Positions 1 to 12,836 of a stretch of 64,000 bases of DNA are shown in pieces. Both the position numbers and the translations under genes were made by a program. This stretch comes from Hansfordia pulvinata (taxonomy: Eukaryota > Ascomycota > Sordariomycetes > Xylariales), in assembly GCA_006538405.1 (NCBI GenBank), contig BJKQ01000007.1:62001-126000 (forward strand). The letters run 5' to 3'. The notes under the pieces are model-generated. The model was not told the DNA's origin and searched no databases. It was given only the letters and a program-made list of their open reading frames with translations. Numbering within the stretch: position 1 is the first letter of the stretch; the number at the start of each line of letters is the position of its first letter.

Positions 1-3000
1 CTTCGGTATCACAGCACGGGCAACAAGATACGGGTGAAACTACTCATCACCATCGCGAGCACGCGCTCGCGAGCACTCGCTTTGCTGGCGCCGGCAGATA
101 CGCATCCCACCCCGAGGGTTCGCGATATCGGCGCATATGTGCGGACTCTACTCTGCTCAGCGAGCTGATATACAGCTGACCATGTCGCGGCTGTGGTGAA
201 AATCATGCACCCCGCCCTGTGTGCACTGTCATGCACCAAACACCATCAGCGGCGCTCTGCAGCAACATATTTTATCCCATAATCTCTGGGCTGGACCCAA
301 CTGAACGCTACCCTTCTACCACCATACTACAGCACCTGACATTGTCGAACGGGACGACAACCCGGACCCGACGCATCATCAGGAGGAGTTGTGGCCAGTC
401 AAGTCACGGTCAAGGCCCCGCAGAGGCCATACTCCTGACGGTTTTTTATTACCAATTTTATTGCTCAGCCGTGTGTCGGAACGGAGCTCAGATTCCTGAC
501 AACTCGGGACGAGACCCCTCGCTTCACCAGCGTGGCGCCTTGGCGGCGCCCGGCTCATGCACACGCTCTCTCATACCAACGACGATACGGAGCGACGCAC
601 ATTATTAACACATTCTGCGATCTGGAGGCGACAGCAAGATACCCACATGCTTATGGCGTTTTTGACACGGATGTGTTTCGGGGAGTTGGACATTACAAAA
701 AGGACACTGGGAAATGCACGAAGGACGAAGGAAATTTAGGTAAAACAGATCTAACCGAGACATGAACATATCTTCCTGACAACCCACTTTGAATGCCTTG
801 GGGCCTGAGCTCCGTGTGCCCCATATTGTGTCGGCTTGAGTATACCGTAGTACGAGTATGTGATAAATATCTGTGTGGAGCTCAGGCGATGCCCCTGGCC
901 CCGTCCCTCAACCAACGAGAACATCAGACGGTGTGGGCAACGCCGGATCATGGTATCTCGCCTCTCAAGCCTGCTTACAGGCAACGACTCACATCGAAGA
1001 AGCGTTGAGATACGGATTCGGCGTTCGAAGCAATGTGATGCTGCGCGCTGGGCTGAGATGATCCACCAATAAACGAGGCACGGTGGTAGCGATGATGCGA
1101 ATCGCGCAGCAGGAGTGGCTCGATCTCGAACGCACGAGTAAGGCAAGTTCTCATAATCAGGAACAGATTGACGACAAACAGCCTCGCCGCCGTGCTGGCT
1201 GCACGCCGCTTCACACTGGCAAAATTACGCATATCGAAGAGACCGCCGCCGCGGGCTCGAGGAGCCTACGAGTACTCGTAAGTGTGCTGGTGAAACGTCG
1301 CGGTGGCTTTGCCGCGTAAGATTGGCCACCGTTGGCGATGCTTGCGGGCCGCTCGGCTTGGAGTCGCTACGAGCCAGTACATTAGCCGCTCCTTGCGGGC
1401 ACGCGTGGATGCTGTACCATCCTGCATGTGGTAGGTACCCCAAAGCGTGAGGTGGCCACTGAACTGGCGGCGCTGTGTTTCAGATTGAGCCACCGCGGGC
1501 AACAAGGCAGGCAGGCGGGTTGAGATTGGGTGGCGCCTGCCACGGCTGGTTATCTGTACGCGCGTTCGTCACCAGCTCCGACTGACTCATTCGTTGATTT
1601 GGACCCATTCGCACAATTCAACTCCAGAACCTCAGGCCCCCATTCAAACGAACTCCAAAGTGGCTTATTGACAGTTGCGCCTGCACAGCCCCAAAAAACG
1701 AGGCTGGGCACAACACGACGACGACGACGACGACTGGGGGGCGCAGGCAGCTGCAGGTCGACGACTTCTGGTGCTGACATGGCCAAGGCTGCATCCACAC
1801 CGGCAAAGTGCTAACGAAGAAGACGCGGCATCCTCCGCAGCTCACTTGATGCCAACATCTCTGGGGATATCGAAAGCCTTGGAGGCCCGGTAACGCGGGA
1901 GGTGAAGTTGCCCATAGATGTGAGAACCGGCACAGAAGGGCCAAGGCCGGCCACGAACTCGTTCCGGATGCTTCACCACGTCGAGGCGCAGGCAAGTGGG
2001 ATGGTGCGAGAGGGATCAGCAGGACCTCAATAGAAGGGATCGAAATCGGAGCCTTTGGGGCCAGGTCGGCGGCTCTGCCAGGCTTCGGCGAGGTGAGCCA
2101 GGTTCGGCATTTGCCGAAACCAACAAGGGAGAGCAGCGGAATGCCCGTCTGCTCGCGAAGTGTGCGGGCTTGTTCTCTCCTCGTCGTCTGTCGCGAACAG
2201 CCTGCGCAGCTCCCCGAATCAGCATGGTGAAAAGCCCGGGCTGGTTGAAACGCAGGCCTGGACTCCTGCGCCGCCGCGGTCCGCACGGCCAAGGAGTCGT
2301 GTTTGTGGGCGGAAGCGGGCCCTCAACGCTCGATTGGAACTGCCCATAGAGAGCCCGAAATCTCAATGGCGGGTGGCTCGGGCGGGATCTATTTCTGGAC
2401 GTGTGTCATGTCTGCGGAGCACGCCCGATAGTTGCGGTTGCTGCCCTTTGCGCCGAGCAAACGTTCTTGGATAGAACCCATTTAGCCCTGTCCTGGAGAG
2501 CACGCCATCACGCCATGCGTCCCGGTCCCCGGGCGCCTGCGGCGGTGCCCTGTCTGTGCACCAAAAGCCGACTCGGGTCGCGCTGCACTTGGGGCGACGG
2601 CCTGGGGGGCGTTTGCCCTGACCTTGCTCTTGGCTCGTGGGAGGGTGACGGCAGAGAAAATGAAATCCCGAGTTCATGCACGACACACAGTCGGCACCGG
2701 GGCTTGTGGGCGCAGCGATCCGCGATCCTCCGCGAGCCCGGGCTGTCCCACTTACAAGTACCTCCGTTGGCGCTGACACACGCCACAACACTCGGGCGTA
2801 GAATAAGAAAGCTCGCGATGCAAGTGATCAAGGAGCACCGGCCGCGCAGGCCGGGCAGCTGGGTACTTTGCAGCGGTACTGGGCGGGCAGCCCCATAAAA
2901 CAGGCAGGCCAGGCTTTCCCACAGAGAGAGGGCCCGGGCTTCCATCTGAAGATCATCCAGCCGATTGGGACGCTGATCCCACGGGCGATGCTCGTGCAAT

Positions 3001-6000
3001 TGCTGAGTTGATTGTACCCTCCACAACCTCGCTGCATCTCTGTCGGTCGACACTACCTAATGCGACGGGAAAAGGGCAGCTGATAGACGGACGAGCTGCT
3101 AGCGGCATGGCTTGCACAAGCGCTAGCCTAAAGCCTGCATTTGACCCTGCAGAAGTTGATTTCCCGCGAATATTGGTCTCTATTGGATTTCTTGCTGCAA
3201 GCGCGGCGAGCGCGTCAAACTGCAGCGCATCGACGGCGAGCAAAAGGGTACGTAAGGTAGTTTAGGTAGGCACCCAACTCTTCACGCTGACTCGCCCGGC
3301 AGATCCAAGCACCCACCCGCCGCCACACAAAAGTCGCTGGGCTCTTGAGTATCTCGGCTGCGATGCAATGAAATTGAGACGATGCCACCTACTGCACATG
3401 CTCCAGTCGACCAGCAGCACTGCAGACCACATATTGAAGAGGTCGTACGAGTACGCGTACAGCAATGAAGCCCCACCGCAGATGGACGTGGGCCGGGGTA
3501 CTCCAGGTATATTCAATGCATACTTTACGGTACGTGTACCTTACCTATATCCGTGCTGCGTACAATCTCCCCGCGATGAAGCCAGGTGATGTCGAGGCAC
3601 GGCTACCTCCAGTCGTTCTGCACCCGCTCTCAATACCAGAATCGTGTACCTACTCGTACCAGTATCGCTCATGAGCGCGAGTACTTGCGCGCCCATGGAA
3701 ACGACGGCCCTGTTCAATTGCAAAATGCGCCTCGGCGTTCCTGCCAGTAGTAGCACGTACGAGTAGTTGACCCTTGCGGGTCCGTGCTGCCTCCTCCTCC
3801 TCCTCCTCCAACTTGAGGCTAGCCTGTTGGACTCATGCACGCCATAGATGACGAAGGGCCTCATGGATGTCCCCTTTGCTTTTCCCGGGCCTCACACTTT
3901 GTCCCTCTGCAGGCCCCGCGAGCATGCCGACGGCCAGCCAATGCCGCCGCCTCGTCGACGCATGCCGCTCTCGGAAAACTCGCGCGTTCTCTATCGAGCG
4001 AGATTTTCACCTTATCCCAACACGCCCGCCCCGTTTCCATCTGGTCCTGCCCCCAGGACCCAACGAGCCCAACTCGGGATGGGCGCCGACATGATATGAC
4101 TCCTCCGCATCCCGGCCTCGAGCCTTGCCCGGGCCCACCGTCGAAGAACAAACGCGACAGGGCATGCAGCTTACAGGGAACGCGTCTACGAGTATCTGCT
4201 GGCCCCGGTCCCTCCGTGTCAAACCATGTCATCAACAAGCTGCAATAATAATATTGATCCATAGTGGGCGGGTGGAGGGGTGCATGCAAGCCCCAGGCAT
4301 CGGCACGCGTGCTCCTGCGTCCACCGACGACAGCCATCGAGGTGATCTTACGAGTGAGGACGCAACGCGGGACCACGACAAAGCCCGATGCGCCCAACCG
4401 AGCAGGGGATTGGTTGCTCGGCGTTGGGCTGACGGTTGACTTGAATGGAGCCTCTCGTCAACGCGCCACCATCATAAGTATGCATCTTGGGCAGTCACAC
4501 AAAAACAGTCAACAGTCCATCTACGAGTACTCGTGAGCTGCTCTTGCTAAGGCACAAAACGCCCCAATCTCCCCGCCTATCTGCTGGATGGTCTCAGACT
4601 GTGCGAACCGTCCCCCAGTACCTGACAACCTCTCAGGTCTCTGGGCCAATGTCTCGTTCCGGCCTGAGGCTTTCTGCCCCCAGTCACGTACGCTGCGTGT
4701 GCTGAGTGATGCGAGTGCTCGGCCGTGATGTGCCGGTACTGTGCCGTGCCGGACCATGCTGTCCGCGATACCGTGTCGACAGAAAGGCATCTGTATCTCT
4801 GCTCAGTTTCGATCACGAGGAAACCATTGCAGATGTGGCTTCACATCGCTTCGGTACTCTATGAGGCACGCCTCAGCTTGTGTTAGACCGGGTGTCAAGC
4901 CGGCAACCAAAACCGCCTACGGCGACTTGAAATTCGAACGCCGCTCTGACTGGGGCTGAGACGATGGCTGCGACGGGTCCCCGCTTCGCCCATGTCTCGC
5001 CGGCCCGCGCGGTGCCCAAGATGCCTCACGTTAGATGAGTACGTGATTTGGCGGCCAGTGCCTGGTGCGATATGGCTTGCCTCTAGAGAAACGCTGCTTC
5101 CGGTCGCTGGATTTGGGATTTGTCGCAAGAGAAAGCCGCCATCCGACATCCCCTGACTTGGCGACTGAACCAGGCGAAAAACCCCAACTATTGAATTAAT
5201 CGCTTCGAGCATAGATTTGACTTCCGATCGTCGCGATAGCTAGGTCTGCAGAGACTCCGATCGGGGTGTTCTGAGAGGTCGACACCTACCATATTTTCCC
5301 GCAAAGCTCTCGGAAGCCATGAACCCTCCCTGCGGCTGAGAGGGGCCCGATCAGTCTTGGGGTCCTCATGGAGCTGAGAGTCCTGGGCGTATCGTGGTTA
5401 GCCGACGTCCCGCACACGTCTTGACGGGGCGGCTGAGACTTTGACTCGACGTTCTCTGGGCAGGGTTACAGCCTGGTATACTCGTACAGCACCGAGGGAC
5501 GTCGACGTCGCTTTCCTTTGCATAGCCATTCACACCTGCTGACTCTGATAACAGCCGTGTTCGAGCCGCGCGGCCATCGTGCCAATCGCAGTGGCCTGGT
5601 GATGGAGCCTTGCGCACGCGAGACGGGTGAAAGCACGCAGAGGGCACACCAGAGCCCTACCTATCACTACGCGACAACGAGGTTTCGTCTCACAACGGTG
5701 TATGCAACGCCCCCCCTCCCCCTCTCCGGTCCGGTCCCCGCCTACTCGTAGGTCTGTGCCGCTTGCCCAACAGGTACGACGAGTTCGCTATCGCACCTAA
5801 GAGTCGAGGCTCCCCCTGTCGGAAAGAAAACACGTCGATTATGGGTGGGCTAATCAAACGCGTCGAGATACGGAGACGATACAAGTAATCAAGTAACAAG
5901 CATCCACGAGAACCAAATGATCTCCTTTTCTGCTTACTTGGCTCGTAGGTTGAATGGTCGAGGTGAGGGTTCCTTCCTATTCCAAAACCGAACGCAAGTC

Positions 6001-7375
6001 GCGACGTGTTCTGGTCAACAGATGCTTTCGCCGGAAGTATCAGCTCTAGGGCGGTTCTTTCCAAAAACTCTCCGTTATTAAATTTAGCAGGAGTGGGAGA
6101 TTAGAGGGATGTGGCTATAAACTATCCGTAGGCCGAGGGCGGCTGAGGCAGCTCCTCCGTCTTCAGCTCCCGCAGCATGGCGCAAAACCTGCCAACAGCT
6201 CCATAGCGGGGTCGGACAAACAGGTGGACAAGTCAAGACACAAGACACACAGACAGATCTCAAAGGATGGAGGCGCCGAAGAGACAGGCAGGCAGAAGGA
6301 AGCGAGCACTCGGGGTCGGGGAGGACGAATCGACACGACGACCGTGGTGTGGTGGCCCATCGCTGCGCGAAGGGATCGAAGTACCATACTAATCGATCGG
6401 GAGCCGACTCTTTTTTTCTTTCTTCTTTTTCTCCTTTCCCCCGCACACCCACCAAGGGACCAAGGCTAGAAAAGGAGACCAAAGGGGGGTGTGGCGATAG
6501 GAGTTGGAACCGGGAGGCTGTCGCAAGCCCCCATTTTCGCATATCCGGCAGCCTGGCCTCTCCGCTAAGTGCATTTGCTGGATTCGAATTGGCCATCAAT
6601 GCGCCCTCAGACTGGAGCACGTCCCCACACGCGCCAAGCAACAGTGATGCACGCTGCTCTCTGCCGAGAATGCAGCCTCAAAGAGTTGGACCCTGGAACC
6701 CCTGGCAGCCACATGCCACGCATTGCAGCATGCCCCGCCCCAGAACACGCCCGTCCGCTGTTGCTCGTACGAGTACCCTTCTCCCTTTGCCGCTCAGCAA
6801 GATGTGACGACTCTACTCTCTTGTTGACACGGTGACATGACTGTTGTTTGTGTCGCCGGGCGATATCCCCTCACAACAACCACATTCATTGGGGCTGTTG
6901 CACCCTGGCCTCAATCGCGTCATCGTGAGCCCCGCCGCCAGGAATCATACCGGAGAGGACGAGCATCGACTGCCGCGGTATGCATGACGTAAAGCCACGA
7001 AGCTTTGTTTGATTCCTGCCTGACCCGAGGTCTTGCCTTGCTATGCTGGTTCAAACGCCTAAACGCCATTGGTGTCCCCCAACCACAATACATACAATGT
7101 TTATCCCACACGCGCCAAGGCTATCACGAAAAGTCGTCAGCACACGGCACGCCGTGTCTCGCAGGTTGCCGATCAGTCGCCGGAGTGCCCCATTAAGACC
7201 AACCGGATTCATGCTTGCACGCGCAAGACATGCGGGAGCGCCCCTTCCCGTGTGGTGTCCCAGCGACGAAGTGCCGCGACCTGTGCCCTGAATTCCCCAG
7301 CAGACCCTTAGGTTGTCGCCACAGTCAGGAGACCCAAGATCTCAAGAAGCTTTAGGGATCATCCCGTGGCCAGAG
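1..7375. other. Gene-free region, left end
   Basis: No reading frame here looks like a recognisable protein. The longest frames are low in family-like motifs and are interrupted on both strands. The stretch holds dispersed TACGAGTA/TACTCGTA motifs (for example 851, 1267, 3446, 3651, 3758, 4187, 4522, 5479, 5743, 6768). A pyrimidine-rich block lies near 6411-6440. The last few hundred bases should contain the 3' flank of the primase gene. I saw no tRNA-like cloverleaf or transposon ends. Confidence 0.5.
1267..1280. repeat. Perfect 14-bp palindrome TACGAGTACTCGTA
   Basis: Full copy of the dispersed palindrome found throughout the non-coding DNA of this window. It is self-complementary and could form a short hairpin or bind a dimeric protein. 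Other full copies are at 54820-54833 and 62747-62760; near-full copies are at 4522 and 62471. Confidence 0.9.
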
Positions 7376-9085
7376 CTACCCTTCCATCTTGACGTCTTCG
7401 CTGTTACCTTTGCCCAGGTTCTTGAGCAGGTAGCTTCGCTTGAAATATTCGTTTGGGTGTACTATGGTTTCGAGCTGTGCAGACGTCATGATGCCCTCGT
7501 CCTTGGCCTTCTTCATCTCGTTCTTGTGCACGTGCTCAAACACACTGATAGAGAAGCAGTCAGCAATACTGGAGGAAAGAAAGGAAAGGAAGGGGTTTCA
7601 AGATGCTCGCTCATGCGGCAGGTCCAACACGGACAGAAAGCATGAGAGCCAGGTGGTTACATACCGGTTGCAAGCCATGTGGAATTTCTGGTTATCCTTG
7701 TCCTCTTTAACGCCCTGCAACACCGAGCGGTCGGAAATGCCGACCCCTTGGAGCAAAGCAACCAAGTTGTCCGTATTGAAATGTCGGTAGGGGCAGCCAT
7801 GGGCCTCGCTAGGGCCTGGTGGGTGTTCTGTGAGAATCTTCTGACAAGAGAATGGCGAATAGCCATTGCCGCGGCGATTCGAGTCGCCGCCAACGTCGCC
7901 GTAACTATGCCGTACGTTGTATCTGTACTCTTTGTTGAAATGATCGTCGGTGATCTTGTTGAATGAGCTACGCCAGAAGACCAGAGCCTCTTCGAGGTTG
8001 AGGCCGATGCCTTTGAGAAAGAGCGTGTACTGTAAACGCCCGAAATGCTTGAGGTGAGAATCGCGGCGCAGGGACCGATGCAGGTTTTGCATACACAAGG
8101 GGAAGTGGGATGAGAGGGAGTCGATACTGCGAGCAGAGATGTCGGCCCCAGAAGGCGAGGACGACGATGCCGAATAGGAGGCATCAGGGGTGATGAAGTT
8201 CTTGGACAGATGGTCCAGAATGGGGGTCAGCCGGTCATCCTCATCGAGGCGGGGCAGCGCGCGAGCAGTCAACTCAAGAGCCCTGTCAAGTCTTTTGGTG
8301 AATTCGGCGACAACCATACTTGTCTGTTCCCTGGAGGGCACAAATGCCATTCCGGCACGCAGGAAGACCCGGCGCGACTCGACGAGATCCGGAACACGGT
8401 CCCACTGAACCTTGAAATAGGTCTCTGACGAGTCTTCCACACCGCGCCGCACGCCAGAAGAGCCGGATATTGCCGCAAGCTCAGTGGCATAGCGACGACG
8501 GTCCTCTTCGTCGACAGGCTCCCAATCAAGATTGAGCGATTGTATAAATGCATTGCGGTGTTTCTGGGAGTCGTCGTTCAGACGCATGCGGAAGAGAATG
8601 GATTCAAGGCGGGAAAAGCGCCGTCGCAGATCATCGGTGGAGGAGAAGGCGAGGCGCAAGATGAAGTGGCTGTAGTGGTCCTTTTGGCGCTCGGCAAAGA
8701 GCTTTGACGAGTTGGACGAGTTGGTATCGAGAGGAAGGTATTTGTCGAGGAGCGGCTTCATATGGGCGGCTGTCTCCTGAGGGGACTTGTTGCGGAACGA
8801 GCAGGCCTCGAGCTCTGCCAAGACTGAATCCCATGAAGCTGTCAGCACTTTGCGTGTGTAAGAGGTTGGGGCGCAGGGCGAGTGTCACTTACCCCTAAGC
8901 CTGTCTATGGCCCACTGCTCAAACTGCTCGAGGGTGATGTCCGCGGTGGGAGGGACAGCGTAGAAGTTGAGGCGATGGGGGTAGTCGGTCTGCTGAAAGC
9001 CGGGGTCGGCAAACTGCTTTTTCCGGTGGTCGACGACATTGCGTCGCTTTGGGTCGACGCGACTGAAGTCCTGTTGCCTCTGCAT
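7376..9085 (-). CDS. PRI2: DNA primase large subunit (PriL/Pri2)
   Basis: Large subunit of the primase in the DNA polymerase alpha complex. It binds template and primer and carries a 4Fe-4S cluster needed to start RNA primers in the nucleus. Exons on the minus strand are 9085-8893, 8823-7665 and 7544-7376, giving 506 residues, normal for fungal Pri2. Donors are GTAAGT and GTATGT and both acceptors are CAG. The ATG at 9085 opens directly before the conserved DFSRVDPKRRNVVDHRKKQF block; the longer frame upstream begins with GTG, so it is not used. Four cysteines in the C-terminal half (contexts FPLCMQ, FSCQKI, GCPYRH, MACNR) match the cluster ligands of the family. The next gene, a kinase, lies 1.2 kb upstream on the same strand. 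The frame is intact. Identification is secure; the exact start is slightly less so. Confidence 0.93.
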
Positions 9086-10273
9086 CGCGTACCTCGTTGT
9101 CGCACCCTGACCTCTTGTCTTCGGGTCTTGCTTGGTCGAGGGCACGATTCAGGTTGGGGTCAAGTCGCGTGAGCCTGGTAAGGTCGGGTGTACTATGATC
9201 TCGAGAGGACTGTCCTGCTTGCACCGTTATGTGTGGCCGTGACAAGGCGGTTTCTGGGGTGGGCAGGCAGAAATGCTGGCGTAGTTGAGGTGTGTGGTTG
9301 TGTGTGCGGGCACAAAGTGTGAGTTGGGCAGTGGACGCCTCGACGCGCTTCTTCTGCCCGGGTCGCGTCTTTCGCGCCCGCAGTCGCGACCTGTCGCGCT
9401 GCCGATGGTCATCAATTAAAGGAAAAGCGGATAGGTTCCACCTCATGGACAGCACGGGCACCAAGCAGCTTCGGACTGAGCGTACTTGTACTTATCGTCA
9501 TGATCAAGCTGGGTGACAAGTGGGCCTTGAAACTGATCGACTCATGTACCAATACTTCCACCGAACAGCCCGCCCCACCCCCGCCTCTCACAGTACCTTA
9601 CCTACATGTAGTAGGTATCCCGTACACGTCGACGCTACCACTTGCCTGAGCCTGAGAAGTGGGAGCCATGGTCTCTGAAGAGCAAGACTTCGGGTGACGA
9701 ATCACCATCCGCCATCTTTGACCTGGCACCTTAGAGAGGCAAGGCTCATCGCACGCAAAAGACTTTTCAGCTCTGGAGTAGTCATATTGTATTAATCAAA
9801 TATTCCACTCTTCGGGCTCTAGCCGTGTGGAATACTCCATGTCACGTACGCAGTTGATGTCGCGGAAGGTTCAATGTTTGTTCAGTTTTCCATGTTGGTG
9901 AAATAAGTGTGCGACATATGTATAATACGCTGGTTTGGGTAAAATAGCAATTAAATAAGAACAGCGAAGAGAAAACGACGAGAAACAAAGAAAAAGAAGC
10001 TTGGGGGGGGGTGTAATACCGTCGCTGAGTATTTGCTGGCCGTCATGTCATCCTCGTCCCTATTCCTCGGCCATGTCTCAAGCTTATGTGATCCTCGCCG
10101 GAAGCTGCTGTGCCTTCGTAGGCTTTCCTGGTGTTCATGCCCCATCCCCGATCGAAGGGAAGATAAGAAAATGAATAAAAAACACCCCAATCATGCCCGC
10201 GGCTAAACTCCGCCTACAGCCGGACGTCCAACCTTGATGCCCGGTCCCGTGTCATGCAGTCAAATCGTCGTCG
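9086..10273. other. Intergenic region between PRI2 and the kinase gene
   Basis: Holds the PRI2 5' flank and the kinase 3' flank, both genes being on the minus strand. The part around 9780-10000 is noticeably AT-richer than its surroundings. A run of nine G lies at 10003-10011. No gene seen. Confidence 0.6.
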
Positions 10274-12470
10274 TCATAACACCACGCCCTCCTTCTCTTC
10301 TCTGAAGTTGATTCCTCCTTCAACGTCGATCCCGTCCTGTACCCATTTCATTTCCGCAACGCGGCCCAGCGGCCATCGGCTTCGTGCCCGCTTCAGCAGG
10401 CCTTCGGTGATTTCCATGGCCCCCTTGAGCCCTTCAGCCTCGAACTTGGCTTCGTTGGCATCATGGTCCCCGTCATCTCCCGCGAACTTGATCCAACTCC
10501 ATTCCACACGTGCGATGCGATGGCTCGTCCGACTCCGCATGCGCTGTGCATCGCTCGCATTCGGGTGGGGGTCGAAGGGCAGCCGGGATTCGATAAGTGC
10601 GTAGAGCAGGACTCCCAGGGACCAGGCATCCGTTGCTCGACCGTCATAAGACTGGCCCAGAATCACCTCGGGCGCTGCGTAGTCATCCGAGCCACAGCGT
10701 GTTTCCAACTTCTCGTCATCCGCCACACGCCTCGAAAGACCCAGATCAGTCAAGGTGATGACTGAATAGGGGTACTTGGCCCAATCCTGCGTTGTGTTGG
10801 TCAACTCGACTGGGGGGATATTGACCAGCACATCTGCATGATAGCTGTCAGCAAACAGTCCGGAGAATCTCAACAAGCTAGGTGAGGAACAAGCCTGGAA
10901 GACAGGCAAGCGAATCGCCCAAACTGCAATGATTCGAACTTACTCTCGAGTTTGATGTCTCGATGTACAATCTTGCGCTCGTGGAGATACTGGACGGCCG
11001 CAATGAGCTCGGCAAAAATCCGCCGCATCAATGACGCAGTCAACGACTCGCGATAAGTGGTGGCAACGTCAAAGAGATCACCGCCAGGGCAATAGCTCAG
11101 CACCAACAAGGCCCTCGTGGGTTCAATGTTCCAGGCTTTGAGGTGAACCAGCGATGGGTGGTCGATGGACTGCATGATTTCCAGTTCCCGCTTCAGGCTC
11201 ATTTCGATGCGATCTTCAGAAGCGCCTCCTCGCGGCCCATGCTCACACACTTTGATGGCGACCAGTGTCTTGCGGTCGAGACTGCTTGACTCGGGGTCTT
11301 GGTCGGCAACGGTGGCGCCACCATCATCGTAGTCCAGTTGGCTCGTAGCCAACATGACTCGACTGAACGTACCTTGCCCGAGGGTTTTGAGAGCCCGCCA
11401 TCTTCGAAGTTTTTTATCGTTGCGTCCATGCGCATCGAAATACTCGGCCTGCGACGCCTTGGACGATGCGGGGGCGTCGTTGCTTTGCGATGATTCGCTG
11501 GGAGGCGGTGTTGGCGGCTTCGCGACAGCAGTCAGGCCACGAGCCTCAGACAGGTGTGGCTCGCGACGTATATGTGGATCAGAAGCCCCGTCCATCTCGC
11601 CATCGGTGCCGGCAGCATGGGGACCTGAGACGGTGTGCTGCCTCTTGGGAATGCCTTTGGGGTCAGGGATGTATTCGCTGATGCTCCTATTGCGGGCATG
11701 CTCAACCTTGCCGCTACTGTGTTCGGTGGAAAAGCCGGTATTGAGACCCGCATAGGCTTTCCGTTTGGTTTGATTAGCGATGGCCGAGGCCACGGACTCG
11801 CCGCTGGCGGCAATGAGAACCGAATCGTGCACAAGTAAAGGAGACATGGCGGATTCGCGTGACCCAGAGCGGGCGCGTAGCTGTCTCCAAGGACCCGGCG
11901 AGTCTCCGGACAGCAGTGGTGAGGGCAGAGGCGTGATATTGCCCATAGCCGATATCATGGGACTCGGATAGTTGGAGCCCGGGGTGCCAATGCTCTTGGC
12001 CAGAGCCTGCTTGATGCTGGGAGTCCGAGAAAGGGGCTTTAAGGAGGAGGAGGAGGACTTGTGTTGCAGGGTCAGGCCAGAACGATGGGCCGACAGACCG
12101 CGGTTGCTATTGAGGCTGTCGCTGCGGGCCAGAGGAGTGGGATCGAAATCGTCGTAGTCGGTGGTGTCGTCGGCAGTTTGGCCGGCGCCGGGGCCGGCAC
12201 CGACACCGGAAGCCGAAACGCGAGCGGCGGGAATCGTGGCGGCAGAAGCAGCTTGGACGGTCGAAATGGGGGACAGCGAGAGGGTCAGGTCGTCAGGCCG
12301 GGAGGATTGGAAGGCCAAGCTGTGGGAGATCGCCGGCAGAGAGGACTGAGGAGAGGTGGACTGGAGAGGCTGAGAGTGATTCTGTTGTTGTTGGTGATGT
12401 TGCCGTTGTGGTTGCGACGGTGGCGGCGGTGGTGGTGGTTGTGCGGGGGATGAGTGGAATCGGAAATCAT
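10274..12470 (-). CDS. Serine/threonine protein kinase, PRR1/PRR2-like
   Basis: Protein kinase with a long, low-complexity Pro/Gln/Ser-rich N-terminal region of roughly 350 residues followed by the catalytic domain. Exons are 12470-10944 and 10833-10274, with donor GTAAGT and acceptor CAG. Visible subdomains are the glycine loop GQGTFSRV, the VAIKV lysine, HRDIKLEN across the splice junction, and RCGSDDYAAPEV in the activation segment. The metal-binding motif reads DLG instead of DFG. The layout resembles yeast Prr1/Prr2-type kinases, which act in pheromone and stress signalling; that assignment is inference. The frame from TTG 12318 extends upstream to a stop near 12555 without an in-frame ATG. 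The ATG at 12470, in ACCACCATG context, joins the kinase frame only if one extra C is assumed in the five-C run at 12445-12449. With it the length is 695 residues. A start in an unseen upstream exon (possible acceptor at 12500) is the alternative. Confidence 0.8.
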
Positions 12471-12717
12471 GGTGGTTATTGTCCGGATCCGGGCCGGAGC
12501 TAGAATCAGGATGGATCGGGGGAGGGCCGGAACCAAGAGGGCAGGGATGGTATCATAGACCAGGGCGAGCGCATAGAAGCAGAGTTAGGCTACATGAGGA
12601 GGAGAGCCTGGCGGTGCATATCGGCGGTTGCATGCGTAATCGTTCGGGGCTGCGGTCGGTGAGTGGCGGAGGCGGCAGTCGGCAGTCGGCACTGAGTGAG
12701 GCGGGCGACGGGCGGCA

Positions 12718-12772
12718 GCAGCAGCATCAGCGGCGGGCGGGCGGCGGCAGCGGCAGCAGCATCAGCATCAGC

Positions 12773-12803
<31 letters not shown>

Positions 12804-12836
12804 GCAGCGGCGCAGCAGCAGCAGCAGCAGGGTGAG
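12718..12836. repeat. Imperfect CAG/CGG trinucleotide repeat block
   Basis: On the plus strand the segment is built from CAG, CAT, CGG and GGC triplets, with an uninterrupted CGG-type core near 12772-12801 and a CAG tail near 12815-12831. It sits about 250-370 bases upstream of the kinase ATG, so it would be in the promoter or 5' leader of that gene, read there as CTG/CCG repeats. Confidence 0.8.

Noticed and set aside
4925..4945. Possible tRNA T-loop (ATTCGAAC) on the minus strand
   Set aside because: No matching T-stem, anticodon arm or acceptor stem could be folded around it.
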